64,000 nucleotides of DNA. Origin: Aquimarina brevivitae (GTDB lineage Bacteria; Bacteroidota; Bacteroidia; Flavobacteriales; Flavobacteriaceae). Below, piece by piece: positions 34,547 through 44,581 of the stretch. The position numbers were made by a program, and so were the translations under genes. Under the pieces are notes generated by a model. The model searched no databases. It was given only the letters and a program-made list of their open reading frames with translations, and was not told the DNA's origin. Positions within the stretch are counted from its first letter, which is position 1; each line of letters begins with the position of its first letter. The stretch covers positions 124,001-188,000 of the forward strand of contig NZ_SGXE01000003.1 of NCBI RefSeq assembly GCF_004216895.1, in the 5' to 3' direction.

Positions 34547-36223
34547 ATGAAAAATTATAAATATTTTCTACATATATTTTTCTTCATTGGCTTGCTTTCC
34601 TTTGTGGGTTGTGAAAATGATTTAAATGTAGAACTCGAAGATGACGATGATCTTTTAGCTTCGGACTTATTTGACGGTCCAGATGCCTATAAAAGAGCCA
34701 TTGCAGGGGTTTATGCCAATCTATCCTTGACCAGTTTAGACGGCGCTACAAACTCTAATATTACCGGTCTTGATCCAGGAACTGGGCAATATATGAGAGG
34801 TTTATTCAATCTCCAGAATCTGGCTACTGACGAAGCCATATGGACATTTGAAAATGATCCAGGACTACGAGGTATTCAGAGAAATAGCTGGGATGCCAAT
34901 AATGTTTTAATCTTAGGAGTATTTGCCCGGGCAACTTTCCAAGTGGCCTTAGCGAATGAATTTCTGAGACAAACCACAGGAGCTAAATTGGACGAAAGAG
35001 GAGTTAGCGCAGAATTACGAGAAGAAATAACTACGTATCGTGCCGAAGCCAGGGTATTGAGAGCCTTAGCCTATTATCACCTTATGGATATGTTTGGAAG
35101 AGCTCCTTTTCTAACTGAGAATGATCCTGTTGGTTTCGTGGAAGGTCCGGAATACCTAAGACCAGAGCTTTTTGAATTTATTGAAACTGAACTTTTAGAG
35201 GTTCAAGAAGATTTACTGGATGTAAATGCGGGCGCTGCCAATGAATACGCTCGAGTTGATAAAGGGGTTGCAAAAATGATTCTTGCTAAAATTTACTTAA
35301 ACGCAGAGGTCTATCTTGGAGAAGGAAATGATCGATATGCTGATTGTTTAACTACTTGTCAGGAGATTATTAATAGTGGGTATTCATTGGTAGACAATTA
35401 TAGCTATAACTTTTTAGCGGATAATGATAGTAATGGAGCTCAAAATGAAATCATCTTTCCAATTGTACACGATGGTACTACAACCCAAAACTTTGGTGGT
35501 ACTACTATTCTTATACAAGGACAGGTCAATGGTAATACAGAAGCATTACCTACCGGAGAATCCTTAGGAGTACAAAGTGGAGGTTTTGGTGGACTGTTTA
35601 GACTCAGAAAAGAATTTGCTGAGTTATTTACAAGTAATCCACTTTTTGACAATGACAACCGTAACACGGTTGTAACCCAAGATGTTGTATTGAATGAAGA
35701 TGGCACTGTAGATTCTGCTACAGACAGACCGATTGAAATTGATGATATAACTGATAATTCTACGGGCTATTTAATTGCCAAATATTCTAACCTTACCTCA
35801 AATGGTATGGCTGGTTCTGACCCTGTATTTACAGATACAGATTTTCCTATGTTCAGGTTGGCTGATGTGTATCTTATGTATGCTGAAGCACACCTACAAG
35901 GAGGTGGAGGTGATATAACGACTGCTACAAACTACGTTAATTTATTACGAGAAAGAGCTTTTGGTGATACCTCAGCAAACATTACTGAAACAGACTTAAC
36001 TATGGACTTCTTAATTGATGAAAGAGCAAGAGAGCTGCATTGGGAGAGTCACAGAAGACAAGATCTAATACGTTTTGGTTTGTATAGTGGCGGACAATAT
36101 TTATGGGCTTATAAAGGTGGACCACAAAATGGTTCTTCTATATCCGAAAATCTTGAGGTTTATCCAGTTCCGGAACAAAGTAGGGCTACCAATAGAAACT
36201 TAGGTCAAAATACTGGTTATTAA
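34547..36223 (+). CDS. susD: SusD-like starch-binding outer-membrane lipoprotein
   Basis: 558 residues. Lipoprotein signal IFFFIGLLSFVGCENDL with Cys near residue 22. The SusD fold has TPR-like helices with RAEARVLRALAYYHLMDMFG near 165 (written as RALAYYHLMDMFG), DVYLMYAEAHLQ near 440 and the C-terminal RARELHWESHRRQDLIRFG near 500, then YPVPEQSRATNRNLGQN at the end. It caps SusC and binds glucan at the cell surface. It sits between susC and susE in a tight operon. Confidence 0.94.
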   Translation: MKNYKYFLHIFFFIGLLSFVGCENDLNVELEDDDDLLASDLFDGPDAYKRAIAGVYANLSLTSLDGATNSNITGLDPGTGQYMRGLFNLQNLATDEAIWTFENDPGLRGIQRNSWDANNVLILGVFARATFQVALANEFLRQTTGAKLDERGVSAELREEITTYRAEARVLRALAYYHLMDMFGRAPFLTENDPVGFVEGPEYLRPELFEFIETELLEVQEDLLDVNAGAANEYARVDKGVAKMILAKIYLNAEVYLGEGNDRYADCLTTCQEIINSGYSLVDNYSYNFLADNDSNGAQNEIIFPIVHDGTTTQNFGGTTILIQGQVNGNTEALPTGESLGVQSGGFGGLFRLRKEFAELFTSNPLFDNDNRNTVVTQDVVLNEDGTVDSATDRPIEIDDITDNSTGYLIAKYSNLTSNGMAGSDPVFTDTDFPMFRLADVYLMYAEAHLQGGGGDITTATNYVNLLRERAFGDTSANITETDLTMDFLIDERARELHWESHRRQDLIRFGLYSGGQYLWAYKGGPQNGSSISENLEVYPVPEQSRATNRNLGQNTGY

Positions 36224-36244
36224 AAAAATTAAAAAAATACTATT

Positions 36245-37354
36245 ATGAAAAAAATATTAATTCTACTATTAGGACTAGTTATAGTAACTTGTTTTAATTC
36301 GTGCATTGAAGATGATGAACCCACATTTATGATTAACGAAGAGGCTATCGAAGCACCTCTTTTAGTCACTCCAAACTCATCTGTTAATTTAGATCAGGAA
36401 AGTGCTGATCAACAAGCACTAACTATAGTATGGGAAGATGCTAATTATAATTTTGAAACTCCTGTTACCTACAATATCGAAGTAACAGCTGCAGGTGAAG
36501 GATTTGATACACCAATAGAAGCAGCACAAACAAGTGAACGTTATTACTCCTGGACAGTGGGAGAGCTAAATAGTTTAGCAATTGCTGCAGGACTTGAAGC
36601 AGATACGGAGGGGAATTTAAATATCCGTGTAGTTTCTTCCTTAGGCACTAATGATGGCGTACCTGCAGACTCTAATGTGTTAGTCATCACACTTACACCC
36701 TATTCGACAATTATTCCTGTAAAAGATTTATTTTTAGTGGGTAATGCAACCGCTGCAGATTGGAATAATGATAATAACAATCCACCAATTGTAAGAAATC
36801 CAGCTAACGAAAATGATTTTAGTTTCAAAGGACGATTTTTAGGTGGTGGAGACCTGGCATTTAAACTTTTAGAGATTAGAGGTCAATGGCAACCACAGTG
36901 GGGTACAAACGACGGCACTACTGTAGAGGTAAATGATGGTACAGGGTCTGACCCTGGAGTATTTAGCGTACCGGCAGAAGGCTATTACGAATTTAATATA
37001 AACATCGATGATAGAACATTTAGCGTATCGCCTTATGATGCTAGTGGAGCAACCGACTATACGGCAATAGGAATTGGTATTATCGGTAGCGCTACACCAA
37101 ATGGATGGGATGATGACACCGATATGACTCAATCCACATTTGACTCGCACCTATGGTATATCAATGACATCGTATTGATTGATGGAGAAGCAAAATTTAG
37201 AACAAATAGCGATTGGAGTACCAATTGGGGTGCAGATACTGCACTAACTGGGTATGGAAATCAGGACGGACCTAACATTCCTGTAACTGCGGGCACTTAT
37301 GACGTATGGTTCAACGACCTAGATGGAAGTTATGTTTTTATCCTTAAAAACTAA
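36245..37354 (+). CDS. susE: SusE-like glycan-binding lipoprotein
   Basis: 369 residues. Lipoprotein signal IVTCFNSCIEDDEPT with Cys near 20. Residues ~35-150 form an Ig-like SusE N-terminal domain (VTPNSSVNLDQESADQQALTI region). Two starch-binding-like modules follow: ~160-255 (DLFLVGNATAADWNNDNNNP) and ~270-369 (GIGIIGSATPNGWDDDTDM), each with the GNAT/GSAT...GW pattern of SusE/SusF modules. It helps hold starch at the surface. It ends 22 bp before the surface amylase gene. Confidence 0.88.
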   Translation: MKKILILLLGLVIVTCFNSCIEDDEPTFMINEEAIEAPLLVTPNSSVNLDQESADQQALTIVWEDANYNFETPVTYNIEVTAAGEGFDTPIEAAQTSERYYSWTVGELNSLAIAAGLEADTEGNLNIRVVSSLGTNDGVPADSNVLVITLTPYSTIIPVKDLFLVGNATAADWNNDNNNPPIVRNPANENDFSFKGRFLGGGDLAFKLLEIRGQWQPQWGTNDGTTVEVNDGTGSDPGVFSVPAEGYYEFNINIDDRTFSVSPYDASGATDYTAIGIGIIGSATPNGWDDDTDMTQSTFDSHLWYINDIVLIDGEAKFRTNSDWSTNWGADTALTGYGNQDGPNIPVTAGTYDVWFNDLDGSYVFILKN

Positions 37355-37376
37355 ATACCAGATGATAACTATTAAT

Positions 37377-38801
37377 ATGAAAACAATTAAAAAGGTAATC
37401 CTCCTTTTCGGAGGGTTTACCTTACTGTTAAGTTCTTGTGTTGAAGATGATAGCGTAGCATTACCTGCTGCTCCAGAAAATCCTAAATTGGATCTTACCC
37501 AATACACTCGAGCGGATGCTGGAGTAATGATGCAAGGATTTTATTGGGATGTAGAACCTAGAGGTGAATGGTACAATGTACTTAATACAAAAGTTGCAGA
37601 TTGGGCGAATTCCGGCATTAATAGAGTTTGGTTGCCAGCTCCTGGTAAAGGTGCCTCAGGGGGCTTTTCTATGGGGTATGACCCTTCTGATTATTTTGAT
37701 GTAGGAGAATTTGATCAACAAGGTACGATTAAAACCAGATTTGGATCGAGAGCAGAATTAGAAAACTTAATTCAAAACTTTCATGCCAATAATATAGAAG
37801 TCATTGCCGACATTGTGATGGGGCATAATTCTGGCGGCGGTTTACAGGCTAATCCTTTTAGAGGAGGTGAAGAAGTATACTCGCTTTTTGATGAAAATAA
37901 TGGAAATGCATCAGGTAAATTTAATCGAAATTTCAATCATTTTCACCCTAATGAAATTCATAACGCTGATCCGCAGGCACTGTTTTTTGCAGAAACAGAC
38001 CTATGCCATGATCAACCTTATGTACAAGACTGGTTATGGGAAAGGGACGATTCTGTAGGTGAATTTTATAAATCTCTAGGATTTGACGGATGGCGATTTG
38101 ATTATGTTAAAAGCTTTGATCCTAAATGGGTAAAAGCATGGAATGATAAAATCGGTGGCTTTTCTGTCGGAGAGAATTTTGACGGAAATGAGCAAGTTCT
38201 TAAAGACTGGGTAGACGCATCAGGTTCACCAGCTTTTGACTTTGCTATGTTCTATAGACTGGATGAAACATTAGATCGCGCCAAAGATCTATCTGCATTA
38301 GGTAATGAAGGAAATATGCTACGCAAACTAGACCCTGCTAATGCTGTAACATTCGTAGCTAACCACGATACAGAAAAAGATGAAAATCCAGATAACCGAA
38401 TTAGCTATGCTAATAAATTACTAGCGTATGCTTACATGCTTACTCACGATGGTTATCCGACTATATTTTATAGCGATTACGAAAACGAGGCTTTTAAACC
38501 TCAACTCAAAAAATTAATTCAAATCTATAATTCGATTGCAACAGGTGCTATTGAAATCATTGAAGCTAATGAAAATGAGTACATCATGAAGCGAGCTGGA
38601 AATGGTGACAATCCAGGGTTAATTTTGTATATGAATATTAGTGATAAAGCAACACAATATGATATAAGTACCAATTGGGTCAATGCTAAGATTGTGGACT
38701 ACGCAGACAATTCAAGGTTTACCCCAACTACAGATGCCAATGGTAACGTAACCATATATGCACCTGGAAAAAGTTATACCATTTGGTCGTTAGGGAAATA
38801 G
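37377..38801 (+). CDS. GH13 alpha-amylase lipoprotein (SusG role)
   Basis: About 474 residues from the ATG at 37377, which gives a lipoprotein signal (LLFGGFTLLLSSCVEDD); the frame is open further up but overlaps susE. The barrel is of the plant/bacterial calcium-poor amylase type, beginning GVMMQGFYWDVEPRG. VIADIVMGHNSGG is near 143, GWRFDYVKSFD with the nucleophile near 238, FSVGENFDG with the acid Glu near 263, and FVANHDTEKDE near 330. A C-terminal beta domain ends TIWSLG. As last gene of the susCDE unit it probably makes the first cuts in starch at the cell surface, although it is not SusG-like in sequence. Confidence 0.92.
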   Translation: MKTIKKVILLFGGFTLLLSSCVEDDSVALPAAPENPKLDLTQYTRADAGVMMQGFYWDVEPRGEWYNVLNTKVADWANSGINRVWLPAPGKGASGGFSMGYDPSDYFDVGEFDQQGTIKTRFGSRAELENLIQNFHANNIEVIADIVMGHNSGGGLQANPFRGGEEVYSLFDENNGNASGKFNRNFNHFHPNEIHNADPQALFFAETDLCHDQPYVQDWLWERDDSVGEFYKSLGFDGWRFDYVKSFDPKWVKAWNDKIGGFSVGENFDGNEQVLKDWVDASGSPAFDFAMFYRLDETLDRAKDLSALGNEGNMLRKLDPANAVTFVANHDTEKDENPDNRISYANKLLAYAYMLTHDGYPTIFYSDYENEAFKPQLKKLIQIYNSIATGAIEIIEANENEYIMKRAGNGDNPGLILYMNISDKATQYDISTNWVNAKIVDYADNSRFTPTTDANGNVTIYAPGKSYTIWSLGK

Positions 38802-38823
38802 GTATAAATCAAGTAGGTATTTC

Positions 38824-38861
38824 AAAAGCGTGTTTTTTTAAATAAAAGCACGCTTTATTTT
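38824..38861 (+). terminator. Terminator of the susCDE-amylase operon
   Basis: AAAGCGTG/CACGCTTT stem with a 16-nt T/A-rich loop, then a T-rich run, starting about 25 bp after the amylase stop. Confidence 0.75.
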
Positions 38862-38987
38862 ATTATAAAAAATTGAATATCAGATATAAAAATCAATGCA
38901 TCACCTAATACAAGTAACGGGGTAGTAAAATCAAAAAGAATTACTTTTCTTTGTAATCATCATTTTTACTCTAAATAAAAACCTTTA

Positions 38988-41192
38988 ATGCCTAAATTTC
39001 CATTTTATAAACAGGCGGAAGCAAAAGATTGTGGGCCAACCTGTATTAAAATTATTGCCAAACACTACGGTAAAGTTTTAAATACTGAAAAACTTAGATC
39101 ACTTAGCGAAACAACAAGAGAAGGTAGTTCTTTACTAGGATTGAGTGATGCTGTAGAATCCATCGGATTTCGATCACTAGGCGTTAAATTGTCTTTAGAA
39201 AAACTACAAGAAGTTCCTCTACCCTGTATCATTCATTGGAATAAAGTACACTATGTCGTTTTATATAACGTAAAAAAAGATAGAAAAGGAAATTGGAAAC
39301 TTTACGTTTCTGATCCTGCTCACGGTCTGATCACCTATAGCAAAGAGGAGTTTTTAAGTGCTTGGATTGGCAATAATGCTTCAGAAACTACTGAAGAAGG
39401 TGTTGCACTGTTACTGGAACCTTCTCCCAAATTTTATAGTGATAACCTCGATGAAGAAGATCAAAAGTTTGGGTTTAAGTTTATATCCAAATATGTTTTT
39501 AAATACAAAAAATTTCTCATCCAACTCATTTTAGGGTTAACTGCAGGAAGTATCTTACAACTTATCACTCCTTTCTTAACCCAAAGTATCGTCGATGTAG
39601 GTATAAAGAATCAAGACCTTAATTTTGTATACCTGGTGTTGATAGCTATGCTTTCTCTTTTTATCGGTAGAACACTTATTGATGTATTGAGAAGTTGGAT
39701 CTTATTACATCTTAGTACACGAATTAATATTTCGCTTATTTCTGACTTTTTTATCAAGTTAATGAATCTACCTATCTCCTATTTTGATGTAAAAATGACA
39801 GGAGACTTACTACAACGTATTAATGACCATAAACGGATCGAACAAATCCTAACCATGTCGTCTTTAAACGTGTTATTCTCTATGGTTAACTTGGTTGTTT
39901 TTAGCATAGTTTTGATCTACTATAGCCTTACTATTTTTGGGATTTTTGCAGTTGGTAGTTTCTTTTATTTTGCCTGGATCTTGATCTTTTTTAAGAAACG
40001 TAAAAAGCTGGATTACAAACGATTTTCTCAAATAAGTGAAGAGCAAAGCAAAGTAATAGAATTGGTCAATGGAATGCAAGAAATTAAATTGCATAATGCC
40101 GAAAAAAGAAAACGTTGGAATTGGGAATTTCTTCAAGCTAAATTATTTCGAATTTCAATCGAAAGTTTAGCGCTGGAGCAATATCAAAGTGTTGGTTCCT
40201 CTTTTATTAATGAACTTAAAAATATATTCATCACTGTGATTTCTGCCACCTTAGTTATAGATGGGGATATCACACTAGGTATGATGCTTGCCATAACCTC
40301 GATAGTAGGTCAATTAAATTCACCTATCACACAACTGATAAGCTTCTTAAGAGAATTGCAAGACGCTCAAATTTCATTAGAACGTTTGGGTGAAATACAC
40401 AATAAAGAAGATGAAGAAAAACCAGGTGATGATAAACTCAAAGATATTTCAGACGATGTAGGTTTTGAGATAAAAGAACTCAGCTTTCGCTATGTCGGTT
40501 CTGAAAAACCTGTTTTAAAAAACCTAAACTTAACCATACCTGCCAATAAGATAACTGCGGTGGTTGGTGTAAGTGGTAGTGGAAAGACTACATTAATGAA
40601 GTTATTGCTAAAATTCTATGAACCAGATCAAGGTCAAATCTTTATTGGAAATCATGACTTAAAAAACGTTTCGCAGAAAGCTTGGCGAGACCATTTTGGC
40701 GTAGTAATGCAAGAAGGATATATTTTTAATGATACCATCGCAAATAACATTGCAGTAGGTGATGACTATGTGGATAAAAAGAAATTGGCACACGCCGTAG
40801 AAGTAGCAAATATTAAAGAGTTTATTGAATCCTTACCGCTCTCTTACAACACAAAAATAGGTATGGAAGGAGTTGGGTTAAGTACCGGACAAAAACAACG
40901 CCTTTTTATTGCTAGAGCTGTTTATAAAAACCCAAAGTTTTTGTTTTTTGATGAGGCCACTTCTGCTTTAGACGCCAACAATGAAAAAACCATTATGGAA
41001 AATCTTAATATCTTTTTTAAAGATAAAACCGTAATGATCATTGCACATCGTTTAAGTACAGTAAAAAATGCGCATCAAATAGTGGTACTTGATCAAGGTA
41101 TGATTGTTGAAGTTGGGGATCATAAAGCTTTGGTGGCTAAAAAAGGAAACTATTACAATCTAGTAAAAAACCAATTAGAACTAGGCAAATAA
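38988..41192 (+). CDS. C39-peptidase-containing ABC exporter (PCAT)
   Basis: 734 residues in three parts. The C39 peptidase occupies ~1-130 with catalytic Cys15 in AEAKDCGPTC, oxyanion Gln9, His88 in NKVHYVV and Asp109 in VSDPA, so it should be active and cut leaders after Gly-Gly. Six transmembrane helices span ~165-450. The nucleotide-binding domain has Walker A GVSGSGKTT, a signature LSTGQKQR in which Thr replaces the usual third-position Gly, and Walker B FLFFDEATSALD. Family knowledge: PCATs mature and export bacteriocins or peptide pheromones. HlyD partner is 42 bp downstream; no substrate peptide gene is visible. Confidence 0.92.
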   Translation: MPKFPFYKQAEAKDCGPTCIKIIAKHYGKVLNTEKLRSLSETTREGSSLLGLSDAVESIGFRSLGVKLSLEKLQEVPLPCIIHWNKVHYVVLYNVKKDRKGNWKLYVSDPAHGLITYSKEEFLSAWIGNNASETTEEGVALLLEPSPKFYSDNLDEEDQKFGFKFISKYVFKYKKFLIQLILGLTAGSILQLITPFLTQSIVDVGIKNQDLNFVYLVLIAMLSLFIGRTLIDVLRSWILLHLSTRINISLISDFFIKLMNLPISYFDVKMTGDLLQRINDHKRIEQILTMSSLNVLFSMVNLVVFSIVLIYYSLTIFGIFAVGSFFYFAWILIFFKKRKKLDYKRFSQISEEQSKVIELVNGMQEIKLHNAEKRKRWNWEFLQAKLFRISIESLALEQYQSVGSSFINELKNIFITVISATLVIDGDITLGMMLAITSIVGQLNSPITQLISFLRELQDAQISLERLGEIHNKEDEEKPGDDKLKDISDDVGFEIKELSFRYVGSEKPVLKNLNLTIPANKITAVVGVSGSGKTTLMKLLLKFYEPDQGQIFIGNHDLKNVSQKAWRDHFGVVMQEGYIFNDTIANNIAVGDDYVDKKKLAHAVEVANIKEFIESLPLSYNTKIGMEGVGLSTGQKQRLFIARAVYKNPKFLFFDEATSALDANNEKTIMENLNIFFKDKTVMIIAHRLSTVKNAHQIVVLDQGMIVEVGDHKALVAKKGNYYNLVKNQLELGK

Positions 41193-41234
41193 GGAGTATA
41201 AAATCATCATTACACACAAATCAACGATTAAAAC

Positions 41235-42533
41235 ATGCCAGATAATTTAAATGATATTGAACTAAGAAGTGAGGAAGTTCAGGAAATACTTACTAAAGTT
41301 CCGCATTGGATGATTAGATGGGGAAACGGATTAATATTATTTCTTACCCTTTTAATCCTGTTTCTTTCTTGGTTAATAAAGTATCCAGATGTAATACCGG
41401 CAGAGGCTATAATTACAACTGAAATACCACCTCAAAAAGAGTATGCAAAAGTTACAGGAAAAATCGAAGCTATTTTGGTTGAAGACAATCAAATAGTACC
41501 CGCCAATACGCCGTTGGCCATTATGCAAAACACCGCTAATTATAAAGATATCTTTTTACTCCAATCTATAATTGACACCATACAGGTGGTTAACAATCGC
41601 AGTTTTACGTTTCCAATAAATCAACTTCCTGTTCTTTTTTTAGGTGAGGTCGAAACCAGTTTTGCACTCTTTGAAAATAGTTATTCCGAATACATCCTTA
41701 ATAAAGAGCTTCAACCCTATTCTAACGAAGAACTGGCTAATCAGATTTCACTTTCAGAATTGTATAGAAGATATGAAACCCTAAAGGCCCAAAAGAAAAT
41801 TGCGCAAGCGGAGTTAGAGTTCAAAGAAAAAGAGCTTGAACGACAAAAAAGCCTGTATAAAAGAGGGGTGATCTCTGCACAAGAATATGAAAACAAGGAA
41901 TTAGATTATCTACAATCCAAAAGAAACTATCAAAACAACAATGTGCAACTTTCTCAAATTAAGGAAAGTATTAGTACTGCCAATAAAACCTCAAAAGGAA
42001 CTCAAATTAACCGCAGAAAGGAAGAAATCAATCTATTCAAAAAAGTGCTACAATCATTCGACCAGCTAAAAAAAGCCATTAAAGACTGGGAGCTCCAGTA
42101 TGTTTTGCAATCAGATATTGAAGGGCGTGTATCATTTTTAAATTTCTGGACCGAAGGACAAAATGTAAATGCTGGCGATTTGGTTTGTATCGTTATTCCA
42201 TCAGAAGACTCCTCTTACATCGCAAAAATAAAAGCTCCATCTCAAAACTCCGGTAAAATCAAAGTAGGTCAAACCGCGCTTGTTAAATTAGAAAACTACC
42301 CTGATAATGAATTTGGAACTATCACTGGCAAGGTAAAAAACATCTCATTATTACCAGACAAAGATGGACTATATCTTATCGATGTGGCCCTACCGGACAA
42401 ACTGATCACATCCTATGACAAAGAAATCCCTTTTAAACAAGAGATGAGAGGTGTTGTAGAAATTATTACCGAAGATTTAAGGCTTATAGAACGCTTTTTA
42501 TATCAATTCAGAGCAATAACAGGCAGATCTTAA
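41235..42533 (+). CDS. HlyD-family periplasmic adaptor
   Basis: 432 residues. One transmembrane helix lies near residues 27-49 (GNGLILFLTLLILFLSWLI). The lipoyl half-motif around VTGKIEAILVEDNQIVPANTP and the matching C-terminal half DIEGRVSFLNFWTEGQNVNAG flank a coiled-coil (~160-285, with QKSLYKRGVISAQEYENKEL). It pairs with the PCAT at 38988 to span the periplasm, with an outer-membrane TolC-type protein expected elsewhere. It is last in the operon; no terminator is seen. Confidence 0.9.
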   Translation: MPDNLNDIELRSEEVQEILTKVPHWMIRWGNGLILFLTLLILFLSWLIKYPDVIPAEAIITTEIPPQKEYAKVTGKIEAILVEDNQIVPANTPLAIMQNTANYKDIFLLQSIIDTIQVVNNRSFTFPINQLPVLFLGEVETSFALFENSYSEYILNKELQPYSNEELANQISLSELYRRYETLKAQKKIAQAELEFKEKELERQKSLYKRGVISAQEYENKELDYLQSKRNYQNNNVQLSQIKESISTANKTSKGTQINRRKEEINLFKKVLQSFDQLKKAIKDWELQYVLQSDIEGRVSFLNFWTEGQNVNAGDLVCIVIPSEDSSYIAKIKAPSQNSGKIKVGQTALVKLENYPDNEFGTITGKVKNISLLPDKDGLYLIDVALPDKLITSYDKEIPFKQEMRGVVEIITEDLRLIERFLYQFRAITGRS

Positions 42534-42566
42534 TCTCATAATTATCTGCTAAGGATTCCAATTTTT

Positions 42567-44546
42567 CTATGCTGCTTTAGGTAAGGAAACATAAAATGTA
42601 CTCCCCTTACCTATTTTGCTTTCTACATTGATTTTTCCTTTGTTCAATTCTACCAGTTCTTTACATATTTTTAAACCTAATCCTGTTCCAGATTCGTTTT
42701 GAGTTCCAGTGGTGGTAAATGTATCTTCTGCAAATAGCTTGTTAAGGTTTGAAGCGTCTATCCCCACTCCAGAATCCTTAAAACAAATATCGTAATGATC
42801 CTCTCTTTCTATTGACTTTAATACAATTATGTCACCTGGATTACAGAACTTAATAGCATTAGCAAGTAAATTCTGAGCAACAATGGAGATCATATCTTTG
42901 TCTGCATAGATTTTCAATTTTTGCAAATCATTAATGAGTTTGATATCTTTTTGATCTGCTTTTGGTTTAAAAAATTCAAACTTATTTGCAATCAAATCGT
43001 GGATATCAAAGATAACAGGTTTCGGATTTAATTCGTTCATTTGGGATTTTGACCAATTCAATAGGTTGTTTAGCATAATTGAAGTTTGATGCGTTCGATT
43101 TGCTAATAAGGGAATGATTTCTTGGAACTCATCAGTAGATATGGAGTTCTCTTTAAGTAATTTCAGCGTACCATCTAAACCTGAAATTTCATTTTTTAAA
43201 TCATGAGATATTATGGAGAATAATTTGTTCTTTACTAAATTAGACTCATTAAGTTCTACAATAAGTCGCTTTCGCTCCCTTCTGGATTTAATAATAAATA
43301 CTGAAAATATCGCGACCACTACCAACACACCCAGTGCAGAAAAAGTTAAAATCTTGTATTTAAAAAGTGCTGTTTGATTTTTTCGCTCTCTTTTTTCTTG
43401 TTCATCTATCCTTCTTAATTGTTCTAATTCAGCTTTATATCTATCTTCAGCTCTTTCTAGCTTTTTTGAAGACAAATCAGCCATTCTTTTATCTGATAGT
43501 TTTTGATATTTCTTTTGCCATGCCAATGCTCCGGATAAATTCCCTCTTGCCGAGTCTAATTTTGCAGAATATTTATAATTTTTCAAGACTAACTGTGATG
43601 CGCCAAGATCTGTAAACTCTTTTCTGGCCTTAGCTAATAATTCTTCAGCTGTCTTATATCGCCCTAATTGCATTGCTACATAACCCAACTGCTGTTTATT
43701 ATCGCCGGATAGCATATAATAATTCGCTTTATTTGAAAAGGTAAGTGATGTCTTGTAATAGTTTTTTGCTTGTTGATAATCTTTTTCAGATAAAGCCGTC
43801 TCTGCCATGATATTATAGGTATGTCCTATGTATCGATCACTTTTATTTTTTTTGTTTATCGCTAACGCCTCTTTTAGTATTTCCTTAGCCTTGTTAGGTT
43901 TGTTATTTTGTAGATAAATGAAACCTAAATTATTCATTACCAAACCTACATTTTTGAGCACGCCGATTTTTTTCCGTATTTCAATAGATTTTCTAAAGAA
44001 TTTTTCTGAGGCATCTAAATCATCCATCTCAGAGTATACCATACCAAGATTATTGTAATTTATGGCCAAACCTGAACTATCATTCAGTTTTTCATAATAC
44101 ATTTTGGACTCTAACAAATAATCTGCTCCTCTTTCAATATTTCCTCGTTCATACTCTAAAACAAACCTTCCGTTATAAAGTTTTGCTAAGCCTTCAAGGC
44201 TATTTGCCTTTCTATAGAAATCCTCTGCTTTTTCATAATTACTGATTGCTTCCAGATAGTTTTTTTGACCTTTTAACACCAAGCTTTTCTTAAAATAAAC
44301 ATCTCCCAAGCCTTTTAAATAGTTTAACCGCTTTCCTTGCTCAATTAAATTATCCAAAAATATAGCTGCAATAATAAATTCCTTATCATCAATGAATTTA
44401 TCAACTTCAGAAAGTGCTTCCGCAAATTGCGTAGTATCCTTAATGGTCTTGCTGGCTATTTGATCTACGATTTCCGCTTTATTTTGTGCTGTAGCAATAA
44501 AAACAGTAATGAATAGTAAAAAATATAAAAAGAACGTTTTCTTCAT
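42567..44546 (-). CDS. TPR-containing sensor histidine kinase, paralogue 2
   Basis: 659 residues. Signal peptide (MKKTFFLYFLLFITVFIATA), about seven TPR repeats over ~70-345, a coiled-coil with AEDRYKAELEQLRRIDEQEK near 365-385, one transmembrane helix (~397-417), then HisKA with SIISHDLKNEISGLDG near 443 (phospho-acceptor His) and HATPase with ANAIKFCNPGD, DSGVGIDASN and GTGLGLKICKEL. The TPRs lie in the periplasm, the kinase in the cytoplasm. It is a close tandem paralogue of the gene at 44582; 60 of the last 67 residues aligned by eye are identical. No response regulator is adjacent. Confidence 0.9.
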   Translation of the reverse strand: MKKTFFLYFLLFITVFIATAQNKAEIVDQIASKTIKDTTQFAEALSEVDKFIDDKEFIIAAIFLDNLIEQGKRLNYLKGLGDVYFKKSLVLKGQKNYLEAISNYEKAEDFYRKANSLEGLAKLYNGRFVLEYERGNIERGADYLLESKMYYEKLNDSSGLAINYNNLGMVYSEMDDLDASEKFFRKSIEIRKKIGVLKNVGLVMNNLGFIYLQNNKPNKAKEILKEALAINKKNKSDRYIGHTYNIMAETALSEKDYQQAKNYYKTSLTFSNKANYYMLSGDNKQQLGYVAMQLGRYKTAEELLAKARKEFTDLGASQLVLKNYKYSAKLDSARGNLSGALAWQKKYQKLSDKRMADLSSKKLERAEDRYKAELEQLRRIDEQEKRERKNQTALFKYKILTFSALGVLVVVAIFSVFIIKSRRERKRLIVELNESNLVKNKLFSIISHDLKNEISGLDGTLKLLKENSISTDEFQEIIPLLANRTHQTSIMLNNLLNWSKSQMNELNPKPVIFDIHDLIANKFEFFKPKADQKDIKLINDLQKLKIYADKDMISIVAQNLLANAIKFCNPGDIIVLKSIEREDHYDICFKDSGVGIDASNLNKLFAEDTFTTTGTQNESGTGLGLKICKELVELNKGKINVESKIGKGSTFYVSLPKAA

Positions 44547-44581
44547 AGTTTGGGGTTGAAATCCATTTAAACAATAATTTA

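Noticed and set aside
38802..38987. Search for a Gly-Gly leader peptide gene upstream of the C39 exporter
   Set aside because: No start codon is followed by a frame long enough to hold a leader and core peptide.
44530..44540. AACGTTTTC near the start of the TPR kinase gene as a LacI operator
   Set aside because: It lies in the signal-peptide codons and arises from Lys-Thr-Phe coding; no palindrome around it.
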